This document shows positions 49,742 through 58,244 of a DNA stretch of 64,000 bases, piece after piece. The stretch is from Hymenobacter arizonensis (GTDB lineage: Bacteria; Bacteroidota; Bacteroidia; Cytophagales; Hymenobacteraceae). A model generated the notes under the pieces. That model did no database searches. It worked only from the letters and a program-made list of their open reading frames with translations, and was not told where the DNA came from. Position numbers and translations under genes: made by a program. Location of the stretch: NCBI RefSeq assembly GCF_900115775.1, contig NZ_FOXS01000001.1:62001-126000 (forward strand), in the 5' to 3' direction. The first letter of the stretch is position 1. Every line of letters begins with the position of its first letter.

Positions 49742-51451
49742 TTAGGAAAATGCTTGTTTTACCGCCGCCCGATATTCCTCAAAAAAGGCTGCGTTGGTTT
49801 TGCTATCGGTGAAAATTTCAAGGATGGCCGCGCCGGTTTCGGCCGCAAAGAAAACCGGTAGCGCGGCTTCAAGTTCGTCGAAGGTGGAAACGGGGAAGTA
49901 GCGCAGGTTGAAATCCCGCGCCGTGTTCTCGGCCGTCAGCAGCTGGCGCGTCTCAAAAAACTCCTCCAGTTCTGGCTGCTGCCGCGGCCCATCGATGAGC
50001 CGGAAGATGCCGCCACCGTGGTTATTGAACAGCACCACTCGCAGGTTGGGCGTGGGGTAATTATGCCAGAATGCGTTGCGGTCGTAGAAAAAGGCTACGT
50101 CGCCAGTTAGTAGCACTACCGGCCGATTGGGTTGGGCCAGCGCCGCGCCCACGGCCGTGGAGTTGCAGCCATCGATGCCGCTGGTGCCGCGGTTGGCGAA
50201 AACTTCTATTTCCTTATCCTCTGGAATTCCCAGAATGTTGGCATACCGCACGGCCATACTGTTGGCAAGGTGCAGGGCTGTATTTTCTGGGAGTTGAGCG
50301 AGCGTGCGGTGAAAGGCCGAAAACTCGTTGAATGGCGGATTTGGAACGGAGAAAAAGTCCTTCAAAAAGGACTGCGCAGCAGTTTCGGCTTGTTGCCAAT
50401 TCGAAGCCCCATTCATCTCAACAGAAACCGACTCAACGGCCAAGCCGGCAAAAAAAGCGGCCGGCTCACTCCTTATAATCGAAGTTAGGCTGCGGAAAGT
50501 ATCGGCTACTGCCCCGCTGGCCTGAATGTGCCAGTGCTGCTGCGGAGCTGCTTCCCGCAGGTACAGCTTCAAGCTTTTTGAAATCAACGACTGGCCAAAG
50601 GTGATAAGCAAATCAGGCCGTAGCGCCTCTTTTTGCTCTTTGCCAAGGCCGGCTAGGAAGACATCGTGCTTCCCGACGAGGAAACTCCCGATGCCGTTTA
50701 CATTGCCGATGGTATCGGCCACTACCGTCACCCCATAAATGGCCGCAAACGCCAGCAGGGCTTGGTTTAACTTCTCATCGGAAGCATGCTGGCCAGCTAC
50801 TACTAATACACGGTTGGTAGAGAGTAACTGCTGGGTAAATTCAGAAATTGCAGCCTTAGAAACTTCAGTTGTAAGCGACGGCTCGCGAGTAACCTTCACG
50901 TCCTTCTCATACCGAATTTCCTCCCCCGCCTTTGGGTAAAACGGCTCCCGCAGTGGCACATTCACTTGCGCCGGACCAGCCGGCGCAGCTTGCGCCAGGT
51001 TAATAGCCTCGTTCACAATGCGCGCCGAATGCCACTTGGCATCGGCGTGCGACGTGTCGACCGGAAACTCAAATTCGCCTTTGGCGTGCGCGCCGTATAA
51101 ATTGCGCTGCCGGATGGTTTGCCCATCGAGCTGGTCTATCCATTCCGGCGGCCGGTCGGCAGTGAAAATCACCAGCGGAATGTGTTGAAAAAACGCCTCC
51201 GCCACAGCCGGGGCGTAGTTTAGCCCGGCCGTGCCGGAAGTGCAGACCAGCGCCACTGCGCGCCGCTGCGCTTGCGCTATGCCCAGGCCGATAAAGGCCG
51301 CCGCGCGCTCATCGGGCACCACGCGCACCGTGAGGGCCGGGTGGCGCGCAAAAGCCAGCGTGAGCGGCGCCGAACGGGAGCCGGGCGACAACACTACATC
51401 AGTAATGCCGTGCTGGGCGCAAATTTCGGCAATGTTATAAACGGCTTGCAT
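49742..51451 (-). CDS. menD: 2-succinyl-5-enolpyruvyl-6-hydroxy-3-cyclohexene-1-carboxylate synthase
   Basis: 569 residues, thiamine-diphosphate enzyme; it joins isochorismate and 2-oxoglutarate. Motifs are VLSPGSRSAPLTLAFA, DERAAAFIGLG (catalytic Glu), CTSGTAGLNYAPAV, and the TPP/Mg site LTGDVAFFYDRNAFWHN with NNHGGGIFRLI. Length is normal. It is flanked by palindromic repeats on both sides within the men cluster. Confidence 0.95.
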   Translation of the reverse strand: MQAVYNIAEICAQHGITDVVLSPGSRSAPLTLAFARHPALTVRVVPDERAAAFIGLGIAQAQRRAVALVCTSGTAGLNYAPAVAEAFFQHIPLVIFTADRPPEWIDQLDGQTIRQRNLYGAHAKGEFEFPVDTSHADAKWHSARIVNEAINLAQAAPAGPAQVNVPLREPFYPKAGEEIRYEKDVKVTREPSLTTEVSKAAISEFTQQLLSTNRVLVVAGQHASDEKLNQALLAFAAIYGVTVVADTIGNVNGIGSFLVGKHDVFLAGLGKEQKEALRPDLLITFGQSLISKSLKLYLREAAPQQHWHIQASGAVADTFRSLTSIIRSEPAAFFAGLAVESVSVEMNGASNWQQAETAAQSFLKDFFSVPNPPFNEFSAFHRTLAQLPENTALHLANSMAVRYANILGIPEDKEIEVFANRGTSGIDGCNSTAVGAALAQPNRPVVLLTGDVAFFYDRNAFWHNYPTPNLRVVLFNNHGGGIFRLIDGPRQQPELEEFFETRQLLTAENTARDFNLRYFPVSTFDELEAALPVFFAAETGAAILEIFTDSKTNAAFFEEYRAAVKQAFS

Positions 51452-51478
51452 ATTTAAAGTTGAGAATAAAAGCGCCCT

Positions 51479-51585
51479 AAAAGAACGTCATAATGGGCTC
51501 GCCGAAGCATCTCTGTCGCGCAAGTAATCCAATTGTAAAAACGTATCGAGCGAGATTCTTCGGCAAGCTCCGTATGACGTTCTTT
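51479..51585. repeat. Intergenic palindrome, family A, between menF and menD
   Basis: Arms AAAGAACGTCATAATGGGCT... and complement ending GACGTTCTTTT (51550-51585) are imperfect. It occupies nearly the whole 154-bp menF-menD gap. Confidence 0.8.
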
Positions 51586-51605
51586 TGTTACTAATACTGC
51601 ATTAT

Positions 51606-52838
51606 TTATTGAAGTACTGCGCCTACGGTATGCATTTTCATTTCGGTTTCCTGCCATTCCCGCTCTGGGTCCGAGTCCACCGTCAGGCCCGTACCGGCGT
51701 ATAGAATGGCTTCATTGGCGCGCACCTGCAGGCAGCGCAGGTTCACGTAGAGGCGCGCAACGCCGGGCGCCGCCACGTTCACCGGGCCCAGAAAGCCGCT
51801 GTAGTAAGCGCGGTCGTAGCCCTCGTGCTTTTGTAAAAAGTGCATGGCGGCGGCTTTCGGCATGCCGCCCACGGCGGAAGTGGGGTGCAGTAGCCGCAGC
51901 ATGTCGGTGCCCAGCGAAGGAAATGGGACATGGTTCAGGTTGACCTCAAAGTCGGTGCGCAAGTGCAGCAGCTGGCCCGCAACAACTGTGCGGGGGCCCG
52001 TTTCGTGGTACTCCCGCAGCCGCAGCTGCTTGAAGCAGTTCACGATGTAGCGCGCCACCAGGGCCTGCTCTTCAATTTCCTTCTGGCGCCAGATGGCCGT
52101 GCGGGGCGTGAACTCGGCCGTGAGCGGCTGGGTAGCGGCCAGCGCCATGGTGTGAAACGTGCCATCGGCCGTGACTTCGGCCAGCACCTCGGGGGTGGCG
52201 CCCAGCCAGGTGCCCACGCCCGGCACGCTCACCAGCGACACAAAACCCTGCGCGTATTTCTGCTCCAGCTCAAAAAAAGCAGCCAGCGGGTCGAAGTCCG
52301 CGGGCAGGGAGCGGCGGGCGGCCCGGGAGCTTACCACCTTCACCACCTCCTTCTTTTCGATGGCCTCCACGCCGATGCGCACCAATTCCTTGTACTCGGC
52401 CTCGGTGGCGGTGTGGGGCACGGCTTGCGTGCCGTAGTGCCAGGCCAGGTGCTCCAGGGGCTCGGCGGCCAGCCAGGCCGTGAGGGCCGGCACCAGCTCG
52501 CGGGCAGCGGGCGCCACGGTCACGACGTCGGGCTGAGCCATATCGAACAGCACATCGGCGGGCAGAAACAAGGCCGGGTTCAGGTCCGACTCGCGGAAGG
52601 GAAAGAACGCAAAGCCTGCGGGGGCCTGGGCGTCGAGTGCAGGCGGCAGGCCAGTGTAAGTGGCTTCCAGCGAGCGGGCCACCAGCAGGCGCGCCTGCGC
52701 AGCACCGGGCTCGCGCCAGATGGCCAGGGGCCGGCCCGTGCGCAGGGCACCCGCCGCCAAGTGGCTCAGCCGAGCCTGCGCGGTGAGGCCCGCCGCCGCA
52801 GCCGGCCACTTCAGCTGCCGATAGTCACCGATGCGCAT
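51606..52838 (-). CDS. menF: Isochorismate synthase
   Basis: 410 residues, chorismate-binding family. It converts chorismate to isochorismate, the entry step of menaquinone synthesis. The C-terminal catalytic half has AVGGMPKAAA, HEGYDRAYYSGFLGPVN, LYVNLRCLQV and AILYAGTGLTVDSDPEREW. The start ATG overlaps the stop of the upstream thioesterase gene by one base (TGATG-like), so the two are coupled. Confidence 0.93.
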   Translation of the reverse strand: MRIGDYRQLKWPAAAAGLTAQARLSHLAAGALRTGRPLAIWREPGAAQARLLVARSLEATYTGLPPALDAQAPAGFAFFPFRESDLNPALFLPADVLFDMAQPDVVTVAPAARELVPALTAWLAAEPLEHLAWHYGTQAVPHTATEAEYKELVRIGVEAIEKKEVVKVVSSRAARRSLPADFDPLAAFFELEQKYAQGFVSLVSVPGVGTWLGATPEVLAEVTADGTFHTMALAATQPLTAEFTPRTAIWRQKEIEEQALVARYIVNCFKQLRLREYHETGPRTVVAGQLLHLRTDFEVNLNHVPFPSLGTDMLRLLHPTSAVGGMPKAAAMHFLQKHEGYDRAYYSGFLGPVNVAAPGVARLYVNLRCLQVRANEAILYAGTGLTVDSDPEREWQETEMKMHTVGAVLQ

Positions 52839-53269
52839 CAGGCAGTTTTTGGGGCGGCCGGCAGGTCAATCACGGCCATGGTGATGCGGCTGATGCAGAC
52901 CAGGGCGCCCGATTCTTCGTGCGTAATGCGAATCTCCCAAACCTGGGTGCTGCGCCCCACGTGCACCGGCGTGGCGCGGCCCAGCACCCAGCCGTCGCGG
53001 ACTCCTTTGATGTGGTTGGCGTTGATTTCCAGGCCCACGGTGGCTTGCTTGGTCCGGTCGACGCGCGTGGCGGCGGCAATGCTGCCCAGCGTTTCGGCAA
53101 ATGCCACCGAGGCGCCGCCGTGCAGCAGGCCCATGGGCTGGTGGGTGCGGCCATCCACCGGCATGCGGCCTTCGATGTAATCTTTTGTTATGGCGGTGAT
53201 TTCGATGCCGAGGGCATCGGCCAGAGTTGGGCGGGAGGCGGTCCAGCTTTTCACTTCTTCCAGAGTCAT
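52838..53269 (-). CDS. Hotdog-fold thioesterase, likely 1,4-dihydroxy-2-naphthoyl-CoA hydrolase
   Basis: 143 residues, PaaI/MenI-type hotdog fold: DGRTHQPMGLLHGGASVAFAET with the catalytic Glu/His region and SIAAATRVDRTKQATVGLEINANHIK. It would hydrolyse the MenB product DHNA-CoA, which fits its place at the head of the menF-menD-menB unit. Family members are promiscuous, so the exact substrate is inferred from context. Confidence 0.85.
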   Translation of the reverse strand: MTLEEVKSWTASRPTLADALGIEITAITKDYIEGRMPVDGRTHQPMGLLHGGASVAFAETLGSIAAATRVDRTKQATVGLEINANHIKGVRDGWVLGRATPVHVGRSTQVWEIRITHEESGALVCISRITMAVIDLPAAPKTA

Positions 53270-53408
53270 GGGGCAGGGGAGGGCAGGCGAACCGAGGCAG
53301 AAACCCCGTTGCTGCGAATGAAATCAGATTAAAGAGCCAACGGCCGGGGTTAAAACCCCGTACTTTGGCAGATTGTTGACGCAAGTACATGCAAAACTAC
53401 CACTCAAC

Positions 53409-54032
53409 GTGAGGCCCCGGACCATCTACCTTCTACGCCACGGCCAGACAGATTTTAACGTGCAGGGCATTGTGCAGGGCAGCGGCGTCGACTCGAGCCT
53501 AAACGCCACCGGCCGCCGCCAGGCCGCGCAGTTCTTTGCCGCCTATGGGCACATGCCGTTCGACAAAGTGTACACCTCGGTTCTGCGGCGCACGCAGGAG
53601 TCGGTGCAGCAATTTCTGGACCTGGGCCTGCCGCACGAAGCCCACGCCGGCCTCAACGAGATAAGCTGGGGCGTGCGCGAGGGCACGCGCATCACCATGG
53701 AAGAAGACGCCGAGTACCGCCAGGTATTGGCCGATTGGGCCGCCGGCCGCACGAATGCGCGACTAACCGGGGGCGAGAGTCCCGATGAAGTCGCCGCCCG
53801 CCAGCGCCCGTTCATTGAGCTGCTGAAATCCCGCCACGACGAAGAAACGGTACTCATCTGCATGCACGGCCGCGCCATGCGCGTCATGCTGTGCCAGCTG
53901 CTCAACTACCCGCTTCATTGCATGGAAGGCTTCGAGCACAGCAACTTGTGCCTGTACAAGCTGGAATTCACCGGAACGGTGTTTACCGTGAAAAACTTCC
54001 TCGACGTGGCGCATTTGCAGGTACCAGCTTAG
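53409..54032 (+). CDS. Histidine phosphatase family protein
   Basis: 207 residues from GTG 53409. The RHG motif LLRHGQTDFN at the N-terminus carries the phospho-accepting His; EISWGVREGT gives the catalytic Glu and CMHGRAMRVML the second His. Typical of phosphoglycerate-mutase-like or alpha-ribazole phosphatase-like enzymes; the substrate is unknown. A TTG at 53373 is possible but adds a non-conserved tail. It diverges from menI. Confidence 0.88.
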   Translation: MRPRTIYLLRHGQTDFNVQGIVQGSGVDSSLNATGRRQAAQFFAAYGHMPFDKVYTSVLRRTQESVQQFLDLGLPHEAHAGLNEISWGVREGTRITMEEDAEYRQVLADWAAGRTNARLTGGESPDEVAARQRPFIELLKSRHDEETVLICMHGRAMRVMLCQLLNYPLHCMEGFEHSNLCLYKLEFTGTVFTVKNFLDVAHLQVPA

Positions 54033-54151
54033 CCCAAGCTTTTGCAGGGCGAATGTAATGGCGCGCCCAGGTTTACGCTGCCGTATAAGCTTGCGAAACC
54101 TCTTTTCACCCCGCAAAACCGTGTGATAATTGTGTGCCCAACTTTTCGGGC

Positions 54152-54159
54152 TAATTTTG
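54152..54159 (+). promoter_or_regulatory. Candidate promoter of the E2 gene (-33 TTG, -7 TAATTTTG)
   Basis: TAATTTTG (54152-54159) matches TAnnTTTG and a TTG at 54130-54132 lies 19 bp upstream, the expected Bacteroidota spacing. The E2 ATG is 28 bp downstream. Confidence 0.65.
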
Positions 54160-54187
54160 GCCTCCTCAATACAAGCGCGACAAACCG

Positions 54188-55948
54188 ATGGCCGAAATCA
54201 TAAAAATGCCCAAAATGAGCGACACGATGACCGAAGGGACCATCGCGGCTTGGCTCAAGAAAGTGGGTGATAAAGTTAAATCCGGTGATATCCTGGCCGA
54301 AGTCGAGACCGACAAAGCCACCATGGAGCTGGAGAATTACGAAGACGGCACCCTGCTCTATATCGGACCCAAGGAGAAGGAGTCTGTCGTAGTGGATGGG
54401 GTATTGGCCATCGTTGGCGAAGAAGGCGAGGATTTTTCGGCCCTGCTAGCCGAGGCCACGGGCGGCGGCGCGCCTGCCGCCGAAGCTCCCAAGGAAGAAG
54501 CCGCTCCGGCCGCTGAGGCCCCCAAGGCCGCCGCGCCAGCCGCCGAAGCCCCCAAAGCTGAGGCTGCCCCGGCACCCGAAGCACCCAAAGCGGCCCCTGC
54601 CGCGCCCGCCAATGGCAAAAAAGCCACCGTGGTGCGCATGCCCAAAATGAGCGACACCATGACCGAGGGCACCATTGCCGGCTGGTTGAAAAACGTAGGC
54701 GACAAAGTAAAGTCCGGTGATATTCTGGCCGAAGTCGAGACCGACAAAGCCACGATGGAGCTGGAGAATTACGAGGACGGCACCCTGCTCTACACTGGCC
54801 CCAAGGCCGGCGAGGCCGTGCCCGTCGATGGCATTCTGGCCATTATTGGCGAAGAAGGCGCCGACATTGAAGCCCTGCTGGGCGGCCAAAGCGGTGGTGC
54901 TGCTGCTCCCGCCGAAGCCCCCGCGGCAACCGAAGCGCCTAAAGAAGAAACCAAAGAAGAGCCTAAAGCAGAGGCTCCCGAAGCTGCTGCTTCCCAGCCT
55001 GCTGCGGCTGCTCCGGCTACCGGTGGCCGCATCCTGGCTTCGCCGCTGGCCAAGAGCATTGCCAAGGAAAAAGGCATCAACCTTTCGCAGGTGGTAGGCA
55101 CCGGCGACAACGGCCGCATTGTGCAGCGCGACGTGGAGAACTTCAAGCCCTCGGCGGCCTCAGCGGCCCCGGCTGCTGCTCCTGCACCCGCTGCAGCTCC
55201 TAGCCACGCTGCCGCTCCGGCTGCTGCCGCGCCTCAAGCCGCGCCAGCTGCTCCCGCCGCCGCTGAAGGCACGTACACCGACACGCCGGTGTCGCAGATG
55301 CGCAAGGTGATTGCCAAGCGCCTCTCGGAAAGCCTGTTTACGGCCCCGCATTTCTATCTCACGATGGAAATCAATATGGACAAAGCCATGGAAGCCCGCG
55401 TACGCCTCAACGAGCTGTCGCCGGTGAAGCTGAGCTTCAACGACCTGGTGCTGAAGTCGGCCGCCGTGGCCCTGCGCCAGCACCCGGTGGTGAACTCCTC
55501 GTGGCTCGGCGACAAAATCCGCCAGAACAAGGTCATCAACATCGGCGTAGCAGTGGCCGTCGACGAAGGCTTGCTGGTACCCGTGATTCGCAACGCCGAC
55601 CAAAAAGGCCTTTCGCAAATCGCTACCGAAGTGAAAGAGCTGGCCGGCAAAGCCAAAAGTAAGAAGCTGCAACCCGCTGAGTGGGAGGGGAGCACATTCA
55701 CCATCTCCAACCTGGGCATGTTCGGCATCGACGAATTCACAGCTATCATCAACCCGCCCGACGCCTGCATCCTGGCCGTGGGCGGCATCAAGCAGACGCC
55801 CATCGTAAAAGACGGGCAGATTGTGGTCGGCAATATCATGAAAGTAACCTTGAGCTGCGACCACCGCGTGGTAGACGGAGCCACTGGCGCCGCTTTCCTC
55901 CAGACCCTGAAAGGCCTGCTGGAAGACCCGATGCGCATGCTGATTTAA
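54188..55948 (+). CDS. Pyruvate dehydrogenase complex E2, dihydrolipoamide acetyltransferase
   Basis: 586 residues. Two lipoyl domains with lipoyl-Lys at K43 and K187 (both VETDKATMELENYEDG), joined by Ala/Pro/Glu-rich linkers (PKEEAAPAAEAPK repeats). A peripheral-subunit-binding domain follows (about 278-318: ILASPLAKSIAKEKGINLSQ) and a catalytic acetyltransferase domain with the active-site CDHRVVDGATGAAF near the end. It carries acetyl units between E1 and E3 in the cytoplasm. E1 and E3 genes are not in the window. The two lipoyl repeats are nearly identical in DNA too. Confidence 0.94.
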   Translation: MAEIIKMPKMSDTMTEGTIAAWLKKVGDKVKSGDILAEVETDKATMELENYEDGTLLYIGPKEKESVVVDGVLAIVGEEGEDFSALLAEATGGGAPAAEAPKEEAAPAAEAPKAAAPAAEAPKAEAAPAPEAPKAAPAAPANGKKATVVRMPKMSDTMTEGTIAGWLKNVGDKVKSGDILAEVETDKATMELENYEDGTLLYTGPKAGEAVPVDGILAIIGEEGADIEALLGGQSGGAAAPAEAPAATEAPKEETKEEPKAEAPEAAASQPAAAAPATGGRILASPLAKSIAKEKGINLSQVVGTGDNGRIVQRDVENFKPSAASAAPAAAPAPAAAPSHAAAPAAAAPQAAPAAPAAAEGTYTDTPVSQMRKVIAKRLSESLFTAPHFYLTMEINMDKAMEARVRLNELSPVKLSFNDLVLKSAAVALRQHPVVNSSWLGDKIRQNKVINIGVAVAVDEGLLVPVIRNADQKGLSQIATEVKELAGKAKSKKLQPAEWEGSTFTISNLGMFGIDEFTAIINPPDACILAVGGIKQTPIVKDGQIVVGNIMKVTLSCDHRVVDGATGAAFLQTLKGLLEDPMRMLI

Positions 55949-55956
55949 TTCAACCT

Positions 55957-56075
55957 CATTTAACAATTAGCAATTAACATTTAACAGGTGGTTGAGCTTG
56001 CACTGCGCCGGCTCGGCCACCTGTTTGCGTTGGCTGAAAACTGATTGTTAAATGATTAATGCTAATTGTTAAATG
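55957..56075. repeat. AT-rich intergenic palindrome directly abutting the hslV start
   Basis: Arms CATTTAACAATTAGCAATTA... (55957-55986) and TGTTAAATGATTAATGCTAA... (56046-56075), 30 bp each with few mismatches; inner GGTGG/CCACC also pair. The right arm ends with the ATG (56073) of hslV. Confidence 0.85.
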
Positions 56076-56612
56076 ACTAGAATACGCTCTACCACCGTTC
56101 TCGGCATCCGCCACAACGGCGAAATTGCCCTTGGCGCCGACGGCCAGGCCACCATGGACAAGCACGTAGCCAAGAGCAACGTGCGCAAAATCCGCAAGCT
56201 GCAGGACGGCAAAGTCGTGACCGGTTTTGCCGGCTCCACGGCCGACGCTTTTATGCTGCTCGATAAGTTTGATGAAAAGCTGAACGGCTACGGCGGCAAC
56301 CTCAAGCGGGCCGCCATCGAGTTGGCCAAGGAATGGCGCAAAGACCAGTACCTGCGCAAGCTGGAAGCCATGATGATTGTGGTGGATAAAGACGAATTGC
56401 TCATCCTTAGCGGCACCGGCGACGTATTGGAACCCGATTCCGACGTGGCCGCCATTGGCAGCGGCGCCATGTACGCCCAGGCCGCCGCGTTGGCACTAAA
56501 AAAGCACGCACCGCATTTATCGGCTCGGCAAATGGTGGAAGACGCCCTCCACATTGCCGCCGACATCTGCATTTACACCAATCACAATTTGATGATTGAG
56601 TCGCCTTCTTAA
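56073..56612 (+). CDS. hslV: ATP-dependent protease proteolytic subunit HslV
   Basis: 179 residues, N-terminal-nucleophile hydrolase. After processing of the leader MTRIRS, the catalytic Thr of TTVLGIRHNGEIALGADGQAT is exposed. FAGSTADAFMLL, SGTGDVLEP and AIGSGAMYAQAAALAL are standard HslV segments. It forms a two-ring peptidase with the HslU ATPase, whose gene is not in the window. The gene's ATG lies at the end of an AT-rich palindrome, so its leader RNA is hairpin-rich. Confidence 0.94.
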   Translation: MTRIRSTTVLGIRHNGEIALGADGQATMDKHVAKSNVRKIRKLQDGKVVTGFAGSTADAFMLLDKFDEKLNGYGGNLKRAAIELAKEWRKDQYLRKLEAMMIVVDKDELLILSGTGDVLEPDSDVAAIGSGAMYAQAAALALKKHAPHLSARQMVEDALHIAADICIYTNHNLMIESPS

Positions 56613-56617
56613 CAAGC

Positions 56618-56719
56618 TGTTAGCCAATGGCCGTTGGCTGTTGGCGCCTCTTGTTGCGTAAGGAAACCGTATTAATTCACTCTGACAAAAAGCTAGCAGC
56701 CAACGGCTATTAGCCAACA
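56618..56719. repeat. Intergenic palindrome (TGTTAGCCAATGGCCGTTGG type)
   Basis: Arms TGTTAGCCAATGGCCGTTGG... (56618-56639) and AGCCAACGGCTATTAGCCAACA (from 56697) flank a ~57-bp centre. It fills the gap between hslV and the next gene. A similar half (AGCTATTGGCGGATAGCTGT) occurs at 63597. Confidence 0.78.
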
Positions 56720-56728
56720 GCCAAAAAA

Positions 56729-57700
56729 ATGCAAGTAACCAACTTCCTCCGCCACCACTTCCGCCACTTCAACGCCGCCGCGCTCATTGACGCCGCCGAT
56801 GGCTACAACAAGCACCTGGCCGAAGGTGGCAAGATGATGATAACCCTGGCCGGTGCCATGAGCACCGCCGAACTCGGCATTCAACTGGCCGAGCTTATTC
56901 GCCAAGACAAGGTGCAAATCATCAGCTGCACCGGTGCCAACCTGGAAGAAGACATCTTCAACCTCGTGGCCCACGATTTCTACGAGCGGGTGCCGAACTA
57001 CCGCGACCTCACCGCCGCCGACGAAACCGCGCTGCTCAAGCGCCACATGAACCGCGTTACCGACACTTGTATTCCGGAAGAAGAGGCCATGCGCCGCATC
57101 GAGCACACCGTGCTCAAGTTCTGGGAAAAGGCCGACAAGGCCGGCGAGTCGTACTTCCCGCACGAATTCTTCTACCAGATTCTGCTCTCGGGCGAGCTGG
57201 AGCAGTACTACCAAATTGACCCCAAAAACTCCTGGATGCTGGCCGCAGCCGAGAAAAACCTGCCCATCATTTGCCCGGGCTGGGAAGACTCGACTCTCGG
57301 CAACATCTACGCCGGCCACGTGATGACCGGCGACGTGAAGAACGTGCACACCATGCGCACCGGCATCCAGTACATGATGTACCTGGCCGACTGGTACACC
57401 GCGCAGGCCACCGACGACAGCAAAGTGGGCTTCTTCCAGATTGGCGGCGGCATTGCCGGCGACTTCCCCATCTGCGTGGTGCCCATGCTGCACCAGGACC
57501 TGGGTCGCCACGAAGTGCCACTGTGGGGCTACTTCTGCCAGATTTCGGACTCCACCACCAGCTACGGCAGCTACTCCGGCGCCGTACCCAACGAGAAAAT
57601 CACCTGGGGCAAGCTCGGCGAGAAAACCCCGAAATTCATTATCGAGAGTGACGCGACCATCGTGGCTCCGCTGGTGTTTGCCATCGTGCTGGGGCAGTAA
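56729..57700 (+). CDS. Deoxyhypusine synthase-family enzyme
   Basis: 323 residues of the DHS-like fold (NAD-dependent spermidine/putrescine alkyl transfer). AGAMSTAELGIQLAELIR, ISCTGANLEEDIFNLVAHD (NAD site) and the Lys-containing TWGKLGEK with K295 at the position of the essential Lys are visible. Bacteria lack eIF5A, so the role is probably polyamine-related (homospermidine-synthase-like) or unknown. It is separated from hslV by a palindrome and ends at a strong terminator. Confidence 0.88.
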   Translation: MQVTNFLRHHFRHFNAAALIDAADGYNKHLAEGGKMMITLAGAMSTAELGIQLAELIRQDKVQIISCTGANLEEDIFNLVAHDFYERVPNYRDLTAADETALLKRHMNRVTDTCIPEEEAMRRIEHTVLKFWEKADKAGESYFPHEFFYQILLSGELEQYYQIDPKNSWMLAAAEKNLPIICPGWEDSTLGNIYAGHVMTGDVKNVHTMRTGIQYMMYLADWYTAQATDDSKVGFFQIGGGIAGDFPICVVPMLHQDLGRHEVPLWGYFCQISDSTTSYGSYSGAVPNEKITWGKLGEKTPKFIIESDATIVAPLVFAIVLGQ

Positions 57701-57718
57701 TTGCTCAGTTTTAGAGAC

Positions 57719-57753
57719 AAAAAAGCCTCCGCTGACATTCAGCGGAGGCTTTT
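57719..57753. terminator. Bidirectional intrinsic terminator
   Basis: An 11-bp perfect stem (57725-57735 with 57739-57749) with a 3-nt loop is flanked by A6 upstream and T4 downstream. It lies between the convergent deoxyhypusine-synthase-like gene (stop 57700) and PH-domain gene (stop 57778), working on both strands. Confidence 0.88.
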
Positions 57754-57777
57754 CTTGTTTACAGCGCTAGTTTTCAG

Positions 57778-58158
57778 CTAGCCCAATACGTGCTGGGCTA
57801 ACACCTTCTGCAGGTCGTAGATATTGACTTGGCTGTTGAATTTGCGGACGATGCTGGGCTGCACCTCGCTCGATACCCAGATTTTCAATTCGGCATCGAG
57901 GTCCAGGTGACCAGCGGTTTCGATGCCAAACCTTGAGATGCTTTTATAAGCCACGGAAAGATAGTCTACCTTCTTGCCGGTAAGGCCTTGCTTTTCAACC
58001 AAAATAAGGCGCTTATTTGTGAATATAAAGACATCGCGCACCAGCTTAAAGCCGATTTCGATAATCTCACCTTCCGCGAGTAGCACACCGTATTCTTTGA
58101 TGAGCTCGGAGGGTTGGGCAACGCCGGCGTTACCCATTAATGCAGAGAAAAAGCCCAT
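57778..58158 (-). CDS. Bacterial PH-domain protein
   Basis: 126 residues from ATG 58158. A bacterial pleckstrin-homology fold is suggested by the strand pattern EYGVLLAEGEIIEIGFKLVRDVFIFTNKRLILVEKQGLTGKKVDYLSVAYKSI (YxxLLxxGE, DxFxxTNKRLIxxxxxG, K-x-x-YxSIPYxxI-like) and the C-terminal helix. Function unknown. No signal peptide. An in-frame upstream start (58206) would add 16 residues. Confidence 0.8.
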   Translation of the reverse strand: MGFFSALMGNAGVAQPSELIKEYGVLLAEGEIIEIGFKLVRDVFIFTNKRLILVEKQGLTGKKVDYLSVAYKSISRFGIETAGHLDLDAELKIWVSSEVQPSIVRKFNSQVNIYDLQKVLAQHVLG

Positions 58159-58244
58159 GGTTTTCGGGTAAAAAGGTTGGTTGAAAATGTGTTTAGCTCG
58201 GCTCATTGCCCACCGAAGCTTGCGTGCCGGTGCAGCGGGGGCAG

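Noticed and set aside
53389..53412. Short ATG frame MQNYHST before the histidine phosphatase
   Set aside because: Seven codons only, no conservation evidence; the GTG at 53409 fits the RHG motif start.
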